Shown here: in pieces, positions 32,281-47,925 of the stretch | How positions within the stretch are numbered: position 1 is the stretch's first letter | Layout: every line of letters starts with the position of its first letter | Assembly (NCBI GenBank): GCA_038049695.1 | Contig: CP142457.1 | Span: forward strand, 24,070,501-24,134,500 | Length of the DNA: 64,000 nucleotides | Origin: Cinnamomum chago | Taxonomy: Eukaryota; Streptophyta; Magnoliopsida; Laurales; Lauraceae | Direction of reading: 5' to 3' | The notes under the pieces: generated by a model | The model's input: the letters and a program-made list of their open reading frames with translations, nothing else | The model's database searches: none | Told to the model about the DNA's origin: nothing | Program-made: the position numbers and the translations under genes

Positions 32281-34434
32281 GATTCCCGACTTTGCACCCG
32301 TTTAATTATATGCAGTACTTGATCGATTAGCATGATTTATTATATGTTTTATTCTTTAGTATAATTGTGATCCTTTCATCCACCTGCCAGACCGTCGTGT
32401 CTGACCCACTACTTTTGGTACTCAGGTTCAGATTTCTTCGTCCCGAGTTGAGTGTTTTGTTGGCTGTGGAGCCATGCTTTGCAGGTTGGTTTGTCGGCTA
32501 TGTCATGTAGACATTGAGCTTGACATCGGAGCTACGTCACATTTGGGTAGTAGTTTATAGCTTACTTGTTGTATGGCTTTTGTTAGCCTTCACTTGGGTT
32601 TCTTAATTAATGTACATTGTTAATTTGTAACTTGAATACATTTGGGAATGAAATATCCTGTTACTGTCAGCTCTGTAATTTATTGTGATGGTTTACTCCA
32701 GTCTGAGATGATTCCTGATATTATGGCTATATGCTAGAGGTTGAGTGCGACACGGAATCCGATGGCCACGGACTTCGGGTCGCAACGCCACGAAAGCTTC
32801 CGCAAAATATTCAGAATGTGTTGTCTTCACACACGCGGATCTTGGGAGAAAGTAAAATACATTTATCCTTAATCCCATCTCCCGCCCCCGAGGTTTCGGT
32901 TCGGGGGCGTGACACTAAGCAATAACCTTACAAGATGCTTTTCTTAGGCTAAGCAATAACCTTACACAATAAAGATTTCTCTAAGAAAGTGTCTTCACAA
33001 AAGATCACTCTAAGAGATTACAATTTAAGCTCAAATAAATTTGCCTCTAAATAGGCGGATATGAAAGTTTAAAACAAACTCACACAAACACTCTATGAAT
33101 GCAAAAGTGTATGCTCATGATGTGTGTGTGTGATGACTTCAATCAAGTTTAAAAAGAAGGCTTATTCAAATGTATGCTCAAAGCATTTCAAAGTTTAAGA
33201 CATATAAAAGACTTGATTGAAGTTTAATGCAAATCACATGTATGTTTAATAACTTGTTAATGATATGAAAATCAAAGAATCACAAGTTGTATGAAAAAGA
33301 CTAACTTAGAACATGTGATGCATGTGCAATGTTGTTTTCAAAAACAAATAGATTTAACTAAAGTTCAAATGAAAGAAAACAACAAGTTAGGTTTCAACCA
33401 AGACAAAGAATCATGCATTAAAGGAAATCAAAGACTTTGGCTAAGCATGATTAAGTAAGGTTTAAAAACAACTTGGATTGAAACCAAGGTGAAGAATCCA
33501 ATCTTAATTAGATCAAAGATTAGGAGAAGAATGGATTCAACACATCATAGTTATCATGTACAAAACCATTTACCAATAGCTTAAACAAAACATGAAAACC
33601 ATGATTAACAAAGGTAGAGCTTACTTGGTGGTTTAACTCATTGATCCAAGCTTTAGCTCTCCTAATGACCTTCTAGCCTTTCCAACTTCATCCCCTTTCA
33701 ATGGCTCCAAAATGGTCTCAAAGGTTCATGTGTCAAGCCTTGAAAAAGGTTGGAAAAGAATGGATTTTATAGCCAAAAAGTGTCCAACGGCTAGTCCTCG
33801 GTCGACCGGCAAATGGGTCTCGGTCGACCGAGAAAGCACAACGGTCATATTTCTGACCGTTGGCATGTTACAGTTCAGGTTCTGGAAAAATGACTTCCAG
33901 TTGTCTCGGTCGACCGGCGACACTGCCGGGACACCCCCTTTTTGGAAAAAATGCAACTTTTGCATATTTGAAGGTTTTTCTTTGGGGGACCTTTTGGCCA
34001 CTAAATCAAGCTTGGAAAACATGTTTTAAAGATTCTAATGGTTTTTAAAACATGAACATAAAAAGCCTAAAAAGATTTGAAAGTTTAAAACCAAAGGCTA
34101 GCTTGATTTGATAAAACTCTTTTCAAATGAAAATGCATACAAAAATGATTCTTTTTGTGAAGAATGTATGCAAGGCTCAAACCTAAATTCTCAACAAGAT
34201 TTACCAAACAAAATGCACAAAGAATTAGGTTTTCAAAAGAGTTTGGGTTCTAAAACCAATGCATCCAAGATTAGAACCAAAACATGCATAAAACAAATAC
34301 TTTTCCAAAACTTAAAAGCTATGCATGTATAAATCAAGATTTCAAGGTTTTCTAAAACAATGCAAGTGTGTGTGAATCAAATGATGCTAAAGTGCAAATG
34401 CATCCATCAAATTGCAAATACAAAATCCCTAACA

Positions 34435-36837
34435 ATCTCCCCCTTTGCAATTTGATGGCAACACACTCACCACTGAACATACACACAAAGTCTTCAGCTC
34501 CCCCGGCCCTCAGCTGGACAAGTCTTGAAATCTTCTTGGATGCTTCTCTCTTAGCTTGGACTCTTTTCTTCATTCTTCATGATGCTTGGTGCTTGATCAT
34601 CCTTCAAGCTCTCTCTCCATCTTCCTCTCTTTAGCCAAGCATCTTCTTTAGCTCCAAGCTTTCTTTCTTCTGTTTTGCTCTCCCCTTTTGACCATGCTTC
34701 TCTCTCCCTTGTAGAAGATCATACACAACTCTCTCCTTAGGAAGCTTGGACATTCTCTTCACCCTTTTGAGAACTTGAATTCTTTCTCCCCCTTTGATGG
34801 ATAGGAGATCTTCGAGTACTTGAACTCTCGAACTCTCTCTCCCCCTTTGACATTAAATTGCAAAGGTACCTACACACATGAAACAAGGAAAATACCTTTA
34901 GTAGCACCTGTTAACAAATGAAATCGAAAATGAAATACGTAACAGGCTATCATGTATGGAAGTTATCTCTAAGGGCTCAAAGGCTATCCAAGGGTGAATT
35001 TGATCAAAACTAATACTTCCTATGAAGATTTACACTCCCCCTCAATCCATTCTCTTCTTTTGTCAAACTTTTGACAAGATTTAACTATTAGATGCAAGAA
35101 GAAGATGGTTTAACCAAATGAGGGTCAACTTCAAGGAAAGGATTAGATTCATATAACTATAAAGCACAATATGATCAAATTACCAAAAGATCAAGGTCAA
35201 TGGGAAAAGCAATCATGGATATCAATTGGAAAAACAAAGAATACCAATTGAGATTTAAGGATATGACTATTAACACAATCACTCTAAAATGGATGTAAGA
35301 AAATACCTATTAGGAAGAATCCAAATTAGAGCTATCCATGATACAATGAGGTTTACTCAAACATAGCATCAATCAATATAACTTATGAAAATCATATGCT
35401 ATGTAAGGTTTTGAACTCATTTCATTCAATCAATAAATATTACTATTAAAGAGCAAGATGAGTGAAATGAAATTCAAACATGAAGTCTACCTCAACAATT
35501 AACCAACCAATATTATGAACACATAAACATGGTGGTCATGAGATTTACCTATGTGAGCAAGGGAGGAGGCAATCATGAAAAATTATGATGCTAATGGTGT
35601 GTGACATGGAACAATCATATTACTTATCAAGTTCAATCCAATGCATACAAGGTTTATCACATTCACAAGAAATCAAATCAATCAAAAATATACCAATTGA
35701 AACCAATTGAATTTGACAACATGTTAAAGAGCAAGGATGTGACAAACACAAAATCCCATCAATCATCATAAATAAATATTCATCACTTTGTAAGATAAAA
35801 CTAATGAGCATAGTGATGAACAAGGCAAATTGCAATGCAAAAGGATATGACTTGGAAATGCATGCAATTTCCAAAGTGTCAAAATCATATGAATTCAACT
35901 ACTAAGATATCCATCAACCATCATAAATGCAAGGAATGGATTTCAAAGAGTTTCATATGATTAAGATCACTACTTATGAAGTTGAAACATGTATAAGGAA
36001 GACACCAAGAGTATCTACATGAATCAACATCATAACCATCCAAAAAGAAATGACTATTAGGCATAGAGGATGGATTTGGGTTCTAGTATGGTTTCTACAA
36101 ATGTAACTAAGATCACAACCATACATGGAACCTATAGTCATTTGCATATAAAAAGAATGTAAATAAACAAGCAAGGATGCAAACAACATACATTTCCATT
36201 TCTAAGATAATGAAACCAAAAGAAAAGGAAATGAAAACATGGAACATGCTTTAGATGAATATAACTAATGATGTTATAGGCATTTCCATTCAAATAATCT
36301 TCAAATCATTTTGAAAAAAAAAATCCAACAATGAGCATAAAAAGAATTATTTTGAAGATCAATTTTCAACATTGTATTTTAAAAGATATAACTTAATTGA
36401 AACACATACAAGTTGATTTTTCAAAACAATGATTTTCCATATGGAAATATAACTTAGGAATCCATGGAAAAACTTGAATTGATTCAAATCATTTGTTCAA
36501 AAAATATTACTATCATATCTACACAAATGATTCAACAACAATTGATCATGAAGAGTCTAGCTATGAAAGCTTTTGAAATCACAATCAATTAATCATGTAG
36601 AAATGCAATGCAAAACATAAATGTGCAAAAAGCAAATCAAACATGATGAAATTATAATCAAAAGATTTTGAAAACCATGAAGTGTAACTAGAATGGTGCA
36701 TGAAAACAAAATCAATTGATCATAAAGAAACAATGCATTTAAATAATTGTAACTAAGAAAGAACAAAATGCAAAGCAACAAGACCAACAAAATGATTTAA
36801 CTATTAAAGAATAGGTTGGTCAAGTAGGTTCAAGGCC
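34435..36837 (-). other. Non-coding internal region, copy 2
   Basis: Near-identical to 24161-26563 (for example GTCTACC at about 35486 against GCCTACC in copy 1). It has no pol motifs and the same polypurine-like CTCCCCCTTT words near LTR2. Confidence 0.75.
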
Positions 36838-38406
36838 CTAAGGTTTGTCTAGGTAAATAACTTTAGGAATCCACCTAAGGTCTTGAGAGGGTTGAACTTT
36901 GAGGTCTATTTTGGATTTCTCACCAACTATAGGAGATTTAACTTGATAAATTTTCAATTTGAACTTATCACCATGATATTTAGATTTTACTAAATCTGGC
37001 TTAGAATGGTGATTAGTCTTTTGATGTTGGTGAGTTTGTTTCTTTGGGGATTGTTTCACTTTTCTTTTCTTCTTACTTTCTCCCTTTACTTGACTTTTGA
37101 ATTTTAGATTTAACTTAGCAACTTTCTTCAAAAGTTCTTTCATGGGTTCATATAAGGGAGGTAGGTTGAGAAGCTTTTTGTTCTTAGATTCTTTCAAGCT
37201 TGGTTTAACTTGTTTAAGCTTTTTAGAATCTATCTTGGGAGACTCCTTGTTAATTGGTTTAACTTGTTTAAGCTTTATGGAGTCTTCCTTGGATTTTAGT
37301 GTCTTACCCTTCAAGTATGATTTTACTTTCTTTGGTTCAAAGAAGGGATTAGACACATTGCTTCTTCTTAGTTTGCACTCAAACCTAAAGTGTCCTTCCT
37401 TGCCACAATAATCACATTTTGTTTTAGGCAAGTGACAAAGAGTGCTAGAGAAAGAGGACTCACCTTTCACAAATGTGTTGGTGAATTTAGGGTCATAAGA
37501 CATATTCCTATTAAATCCAATACCCGTCCTATCTCCATGAGGTTTACCCAATTTAAATAATTTTTCAAGTCTATCTTCACTTTGGGTAAACTTGCACTCA
37601 TACTTTTGTTTATACTCTTCAAGTTGAGTGACTTTTGTTTTAAGGGTTGAATTTTCATTTTTAACTTTTGTTAGTTCATTTTCAATTCCCTTAAAATTGT
37701 TTAGCTCTTCATAGGCAAGTTTTAACTTAGATTTAAGCTCATTAACAACATTTGATCCAAGTTCTAAAGTTTTTAAATTACTTTGAGCATTAGACAAATT
37801 TTCATTGGAAATTGTCAACTTGGATTTTAAATAGTTAATGTTTTCATCTTGTCTTTTAATTGTATCTCTTAGGTTCAAATTTTCATTTTTAAGCTCATCA
37901 CAAGTTATCTTAATCTCATTTAATTCATCTTGAGCATTAGATAAATTTTCCTTAGAGATAGTCAATTTAGATTCAAGATTGTTAAAGTCTTTACCTTGCC
38001 TTTGTAATTGATCTCTTAGTTTTAGATTTTCCTTATTGACATTTTCATAACCCATCTTTAATTCTTTTAGTTCATCTTGAATGTTGGATAGGTTATTTAA
38101 AGAGATCATGAACTTAGAGTCTAGACATTTTATTACTTCTTCTTTCTCTCTAAGTTCATCTTTTGAAGAGGCTAGCTCTTTGTTTAGTCTATTTGATTCT
38201 TCTTTTAGACTTTTATTTCTCTTATCAAGCTTTGAAGATAATGTATATAATTCATTATAGGCTTGTTGAGGATCATCTTCATCATACTCATTTTCTTCCT
38301 CTTTTGAGTCAAATTGATATTCATTTAAGTGAGGGTTTGAATCTCCAATAGAAGGAAGAATGAGGGGTCTAGAAGAATCTACAAAGTCTAGCATAGTGGA
38401 GTCCAT
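36838..38406 (-). CDS. SIRE-like copia gag fragment, copy 2
   Basis: Intact 522-residue frame from ATG at 38406. It is identical in translation to copy 1 except one residue near the N-terminus (DSTMLDF against DSTMPDF), caused by a single base change. Same coiled coil with three 49-residue units, same CCHC knuckle and basic C-terminus. The near identity of two copies in one array shows very recent duplication. Confidence 0.8.
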   Translation of the reverse strand: MDSTMLDFVDSSRPLILPSIGDSNPHLNEYQFDSKEEENEYDEDDPQQAYNELYTLSSKLDKRNKSLKEESNRLNKELASSKDELREKEEVIKCLDSKFMISLNNLSNIQDELKELKMGYENVNKENLKLRDQLQRQGKDFNNLESKLTISKENLSNAQDELNEIKITCDELKNENLNLRDTIKRQDENINYLKSKLTISNENLSNAQSNLKTLELGSNVVNELKSKLKLAYEELNNFKGIENELTKVKNENSTLKTKVTQLEEYKQKYECKFTQSEDRLEKLFKLGKPHGDRTGIGFNRNMSYDPKFTNTFVKGESSFSSTLCHLPKTKCDYCGKEGHFRFECKLRRSNVSNPFFEPKKVKSYLKGKTLKSKEDSIKLKQVKPINKESPKIDSKKLKQVKPSLKESKNKKLLNLPPLYEPMKELLKKVAKLNLKFKSQVKGESKKKRKVKQSPKKQTHQHQKTNHHSKPDLVKSKYHGDKFKLKIYQVKSPIVGEKSKIDLKVQPSQDLRWIPKVIYLDKP

Positions 38407-38521
38407 TCTAATGATTTTCAAATAAGCACTACTCTAGGGTTTTAACTCTAGGTTTTTACACCTAATCAAGAGTTCCAAACACTTGATCCTATAAGATAGA
38501 GCACGAGGCTCTGATACCAAT

Positions 38522-38760
38522 TGATGAGGGGTCTGAATTTCTTCAAAACCCTTGAGGACCCACATCCTCTTAACACGGATCACCAAATGGTACCTATCAG
38601 AGTCCAGACACATGGAGCACGATAGTCCCCCCCCCCCCCACATGCCTGCCACGAACGGAGAGTCTCTATTTATCCGCTATTTCAAGCGAGAGTTTCCGTG
38701 GATGCGAGTGATCACGACTCACAAGGAGTTTTTCCGAGGCTCTACAGCTCTGATACCAAT
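38522..38760 (-). repeat. 239-bp segment at the primer-binding site, copy 2
   Basis: Same segment as at 28248-28486, again bounded by ATTGGTATCAGAGC on both sides on the minus strand, with primer site 38747-38760 next to LTR3. Confidence 0.85.
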
Positions 38761-40712
38761 TGAAAGTCCTTGGGATCCTAACCCTAGAGGGGGGGGGTGA
38801 ATAGGGTGTGCTACAAGTATGACCAATTTAGACCAATTTTAAATTCTTAAACTAAACTAGTCACATGTGATGATAAATCAATCAATATGCGGAAGCTAAA
38901 ACAAAAACAATCACCACATAGCAATCACCACAACACAATATTTATAGTGGTTCGGCCAACGTGCCTACATCCACTACCGGCTTGTGCATCCAACACCCCA
39001 CCGGATTTCCACTATGTATGCTTTTTACTAGGCTAAGCAATAACCCTTACAATGTTGTTTTTCTAGGCTAAACAACAACCTCTCAATGTGCTTTTATAGG
39101 CTAAGCAATAACCTTTACAAAATGCTTTTCTTAGGCTAAGCAATAACCTTTACAAAATGCTTTTCTTAGGCTAAGCAATAACCTTACAAGATGCTTTTCT
39201 TAGGCTAAGCAATAACCTTACACAATAAAGATTTCTCTAAGAAAGTGTCTTCACAAAAGATCACTCTAAGAGATTACAATTTAAGCTCAAATAAATTTGC
39301 CTCTAAATAGGCGGATATGAAAGTTTAAAACAAACTCACACAAACACTCTATGAATGCAAAAGTGTATGCTCATGATGTGTGTGTGTGATGACTTCAATC
39401 AAGTTTAAAAAGAAGGCTTATTCAAATGTATGCTCAAAGCATTTCAAAGTTTAAGACATATAAAAGACTTGATTGAAGTTTAATGCAAATCACATGTATG
39501 TTTAATAACTTGTTAATGATATGAAAATCAAAGAATCACAAGTTGTATGAAAAAGACTAACTTAGAACATGTGATGCATGTGCAATGTTGTTTTCAAAAA
39601 CAAATAGATTTAACTAAAGTTCAAATGAAAGAAAACAACAAGTTAGGTTTCAACCAAGACAAAGAATCATGCATTAAAGGAAATCAAAGACTTTGGCTAA
39701 GCATGATTAAGTAAGGTTTAAAAACAACTTGGATTGAAACCAAGGTGAAGAATCCAATCTTAATTAGATCAAAGATTAGGAGAAGAATGGATTCAACACA
39801 TCATAGTTATCATGTACAAAACCATTTACCAATAGCTTAAACAAAACATGAAAACCATGATTAACAAAGGTAGAGCTTACTTGGTGGTTTAACTCATTGA
39901 TCCAAGCTTTAGCTCTCCTAATGACCTTCTAGCCTTTCCAACTTCATCCCCTTTCAATGGCTCCAAAATGGTCTCAAAGGTTCATGTGTCAAGCCTTGAA
40001 AAAGGTTGGAAAAGAATGGATTTTATAGCCAAAAAGTGTCCAACGGCTAGTCCTCGGTCGACCGGCAAATGGGTCTCGGTCGACCGAGAAAGCACAACGG
40101 TCATATTTCTGACCGTTGGCATGTTACAGTTCAGGTTCTGGAAAAATGACTTCCAGTTGTCTCGGTCGACCGAGACCTGTGTCTCGGTCGACCGGCGACA
40201 CTGCCGGGACACCCCCTTTTTGGAAAAAATGCAACTTTTGCATATTTGAAGGTTTTTCTTTGGGGGACCTTTTGGCCACTAAATCAAGCTTGGAAAACAT
40301 GTTTTAAAGATTCTAATGGTTTTTAAAACATGAACATAAAAAGCCTAAAAAGATTTGAAAGTTTAAAACCAAAGGCTAGCTTGATTTGATAAAACTCTTT
40401 TCAAATGAAAATGCATACAAAAATGATTCTTTTTGTGAAGAATGTATGCAAGGCTCAAACCTAAATTCTCAACAAGATTTACCAAACAAAATGCACAAAG
40501 AATTAGGTTTTCAAAAGAGTTTGGGTTCTAAAACCAATGCATCCAAGATTAGAACCAAAACATGCATAAAACAAATACTTTTCCAAAACTTAAAAGCTAT
40601 GCATGTATAAATCAAGATTTCAAGGTTTTCTAAAACAATGCAAGTGTGTGTGAATCAAATGATGCTAAAGTGCAAATGCATCCATCAAATTGCAAATACA
40701 AAATCCCTAACA
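38761..40712 (-). repeat. LTR3 of the array (5'-most LTR in transcription order)
   Basis: A 1952-bp LTR. It differs from LTR1 and LTR2 mainly by carrying one extra 22-bp palindrome unit. Its palindromes are at 40055, 40077, 40163 and 40185, two pairs each spaced 22 bp. It should drive transcription of the array, since its promoter is upstream of both gag copies. Confidence 0.95.
40018..40194 (-). promoter_or_regulatory. Palindrome array plus TATA-like box, LTR3
   Basis: Four copies of CGGTCGACCG at 40055-40064, 40077-40086, 40163-40172 and 40185-40194. TATAAAA on the minus strand is at plus 40021-40027. The spacing pattern of 22, 86 and 22 bp shows two equal pairs. Confidence 0.7.
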
Positions 40713-40717
40713 ATCAG

Positions 40718-44821
<4,104 letters not shown>

Positions 44822-46131
44822 CTGGAAGATAATTCCAAGAAAATTTTGTAAGCCTTTGAATCTAATGCTAATTGTAGACAATTATATTAAACTAGAGATT
44901 TTGTTATTTTAAACTTAGTTAAAAAGTAAGCCAAGTTATAAGAGTGCTAAGATAAACTTGTTTGTGGAACTCATGAAGACTCTTCAAAGTCTTCACCTCA
45001 TCGCATTGAGGCCCCACAAAGTCCGCCATACCATCTCAATGGATTTAGGACTCATGAAACATGGCCTCTCCCTTGTACACTACTGGCAGCACCATGTGTT
45101 TGCAATACTCCAGATTGATAGAATGTGTTTGCTAATTGTGAAATAGAGATAAAAGAAAAATAAGTCATTGCCATCAGGTTCTTACTACTGAACCCAGAAT
45201 GGTTTCCTTAGATCCATGAACCCAGATTAAAAGAAAAGAAGAAACAAATGAAAATTAATGGGGGCTAGAAAGACCCAAATCCCTTTTTTTTATTTTCTTG
45301 GATTTGTTGGTTTCAATTAGTGTAATAGGTGAATTCAGCAATACCCCCATATATGAAATTCAATTCTCATGCGGGCATATTTAAAAGCGAGACTAAAAGT
45401 CCTTTTTTTTGTAGTGGGCCACTTTCTATAGTTTTATTAGAAGGGCTATCTATGTGCTCAAATCGAGATCAGAAAATTCAAATATTTGATAGGCCAGCCC
45501 CACCCAGAGGTGGTTCAAAATCTGGGCCCGGATCAACTCAGGTCAAGGGAGGTGACAGGCCAACATAGTCAGCCAACAATTTAATTGTATTTCCTGAGCC
45601 AGGCCTGAGATTAGGAAAACCAAGCCCTTTTGTCCAGCCCAACCAGTTAAAACTTTGGCCTTGCTTCTTGATCTATCAAGTCGAGTCAACTCATGCAAAT
45701 TGGCACCCACCAATTAATGGACATTGATGGATATGTTGCATATCGTTCTTAAAAATTGATCATCCACATCCGAAATCGACTACTACTGATCAATGTGTAG
45801 AATGTATAAAACAACCAACCAATTGGAATCTTTTGCAGTTCACCCCTTCAATTGGACGGGATCAATATGATCTTGGTGGAGATGCATGCACCACATATTG
45901 GTATATAAACCACACATGCAAGATATAACCATATATAGTTTTAAACTCTGGAATCGACTCATAACTCAGTAACTTGATTTTGGGTCAAACTTTGTCATAC
46001 TTGATTAACACGACAACCCATAGAGTTAAGTTTGAGTCTTGTTGAGTTCAAGAACATAAATTCAACTCACTGAAGGGAATTTTTGTAGTTTTATCACACA
46101 TTCTGACATTCATCTCCTTTTCCCTCTGTAG
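44822..46131. other. CACTA interior around the internal terminus, no gene recognised
   Basis: Contains an (AT)-rich stretch just before it at 44519-44548, an open frame at 44958-45146 of unknown identity, the internal CACTA end at 45379-45416, and a GGTC/GACC-rich patch at about 45480-45680 like the hAT-type patches elsewhere. The last part is probably the intron upstream of the AP2 exon. Confidence 0.4.
45379..45416. repeat. Internal second copy of the CACTA right terminus
   Basis: AAAAGCGAGACTAAAAGTCC, a T-run and GTAGTG match the true right end at 55933-55966 over about 34 bp. There are no GTGACAC subterminal repeats upstream of this copy, and no partner left end was found in the window. 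Confidence 0.8.
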
Positions 46132-46786
46132 GTACTCAAGAAGAAGCTGCTGCAGCATATGACAAGGCTGCGATAGAATGCAGAGGACTCAATGCAGTGA
46201 CAAACTTCGATATCAGCCATTACATAAGATGCCAACCTCCACGCCAACCACCACAACCTCCTTCCACCCCCCATGAAGTACCACCTGTTAGGGATTTTGT
46301 ATTTGCAATTTGATGGATGCATTTGCACTTTAGCATCATTTGAATTCTCACACTTGCATTGTTTTAGAAAACCTTGAAATTTAGTTTCATACATGCATAG
46401 CTTTTAAGATTTGGAAAAGCTTTTGTTTTATGCATGGTTTGGTTTTAAACTTGGATGCATTGGTATTGGAACCCAAAACTCTTTTGAAAACCTAATTCCT
46501 TGTGCATTACATTTGGAAAATCATGTTAGGTATTTAGGTTTGAGCTTTGCATTCTTTCATCTCTTCAAAATCATATATGTATGCATTGTTTTTGAAAAAG
46601 GAGTTTCAAGAAATCAAGCTAGCCTTTGGTTTTAAACTTTTGAATCATTTTAGGCTTTGTGTTTTTCATGTTTTTATACATCTTTGAATGATTTAAAACA
46701 TGTGAAAAAGCTTGATTTATATGGCCCAAAAAGATCCCCAAAGGAAATCTTCAAGAAACCCAAAAAATGGGAATTTCTGGGCAGGC

Positions 46787-46952
46787 CCGGTCAACCGGCC
46801 AAGAGGCCCGGTCAACCGGCCAGACTGCCGGTTAACCGGGTTTCTGAAGCTCAAACGGGCATTTTTATGACCGTTGTGCTTGGCCGGTCAACCGGCCTGT
46901 CATGGCCGGTCAACCGTGGATATAGCCGTTGGGCTGTTTTGGGGATATAAAT
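46787..46952 (+). promoter_or_regulatory. CCGGTCAACCGG palindrome array plus TATA-like box
   Basis: CCGGTCAACCGG at 46787, 46808 and 46884, CCGGTTAACCGG at 46828 and CCGGTCAACCGT at 46906; spacings are 21, 20, 56 and 22 bp. TATAAAT at 46946 begins 29 bp after the last palindrome. The matching 3' LTR array is at about 52700-52830. Likely promoter-proximal binding sites; the bound protein is unknown. Confidence 0.7.
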
Positions 46953-47756
46953 GAGTTCTTTCCTTTGTCTTTGGTTGGAGATTTTGAAACCCTCTTTGAG
47001 GAGCTTTGAGAGAAGACAAAAGGGGATGATCTAAGAGACATCAAGGGGTCATTAAGTAAAGCTTAAGCTTGGATCAACTAAGTTAAATCTCCAAGTAAGT
47101 TTTACTTTTAATTAATCATTTGTTATGTGCTTTATTTGAAACTTTGGAAAATGATTTCAAGCATGATAACAATGATGTGTTGAATCCTTTCTTCCCTTCA
47201 TCTTTGATATTCAAGTTTGGATTCATCACTTTGTTTTCAACCCAAGTTTTGTTTTAAACTTTCTTAATCATGCTTAGCCTAAATCTTTGATTTTCTTTAC
47301 ATAGCATGATTCTTTTTCTTGGTTGAAACATTGCTTGTTGTTTTCATTCATTTAAACATTAGTAAAATTAATTTGGTTTTGAAAACAACATGCACATGCA
47401 TCACATGTTCTAAATTAGCCATTTTCACACAACTTGTTAGTCCTTGATTTTCATGTCATAAACAAGTTGAATTTCATACATGTGATTTGCATAAGACTTC
47501 AATCAAACCTTTTATGAGCTATAAACTTTGAATTGCTTTAAGCAATATATTGAGTGAGCCTTCTTTTTAAACTTGATTGGAGTCATCACACACACACCTC
47601 ATAAACATACAACTTTGCATTCATAGAGTGTTTGTGTGAGTTAGGATTTTAATTTTCATATCCGCCTATTTAGAGGCAAATTAAATTGAGCTTAAATTGT
47701 ATCTCTTGGAGTGTTCTTTTGTGAAGACACTTTCTTTGAGAAACCTTGATTTGTAA

Positions 47757-47925
47757 AGGTTATTGCTTAGCCTTGAAAAGCACATTGTAAGGTTGTTGTT
47801 TAGCCTTTGAAAAGCAACATTGTAAAGGTTATTGCTTAGCCTTGAAAAGCACTTTGTAAGGTTGTTGTTTAGCCTTTGAAAAGCAACATTGTATAGGTTA
47901 TTGCTTAGCCTTTGAAAAAGCATAA
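47757..47925. repeat. Minisatellite inside the subfamily B LTR
   Basis: About five units of 33-35 bp containing GTTATTGCTTAGCC or GTTGTTGTTTAGCC plus GAAAAGCA. It is the reverse-complement counterpart of the array in subfamily A. The open frame across it is a by-product of the repeat. Repeated in the 3' LTR at about 53670-53838. Confidence 0.85.

Larger units (their letters stand above)
28906..32914 (+). mobile_element. Solo LTR of a gypsy-type retrotransposon
   Basis: A 4009-bp element starting TGTGAGAACCCGACC and ending GGGGGCGTGACA, flanked by CTAAG on both sides (28901-28905 and 32915-32919). It has no internal coding region, so it is a single LTR left by recombination. Its start, its GC-rich end and a shared block at about 29285-29330 relate it to the Tekay-type LTR at 13483. 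Internal features: palindromes at 30289-30393, a 37-bp duplication at 31086-31159 and a tandem array of about 90 bp at 31640-32280. A TATA-like CTATAAGAG lies near 29410, followed by pyrimidine-rich sequence. Confidence 0.92.
28487..34434 (-). repeat. LTR2 of the array, interrupted by a solo LTR
   Basis: Starts TGAAAG and ends TAACA on the plus strand. Without the 4009-bp insertion and its 5-bp target duplication it is 1934 bp, and it matches LTR1 closely. It serves as the 3' LTR of one internal region and the 5' LTR of the other. Confidence 0.95.
22228..40712 (-). mobile_element. Three-LTR, two-internal-region copia-like retrotransposon array (subfamily A)
   Basis: Order on the plus strand: LTR1 22228-24160, internal 24161-28486, LTR2 28487-34434 (holding a solo LTR), internal 34435-38760, LTR3 38761-40712. 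The whole block has one 5-bp target duplication, ATCAG. LTRs run TGAAAG to TAACA on the plus strand, so the transcribed orientation is minus (TGTTAG to CTTTCA). A tRNA-Met primer site follows LTR2 and LTR3 on the minus strand. A CCCCCTTTGC-type polypurine complement follows LTR1 and LTR2. The two internal regions are the same length (4326 bp) and nearly identical. Each encodes only a SIRE-like gag fragment and no pol, so the family is non-autonomous. Confidence 0.92.

Noticed and set aside
47681..47923. Repeat-protein-like frame on the minus strand
   Set aside because: It is a translation of the LTR minisatellite whose unit length keeps the frame open. There is no independent evidence of coding.
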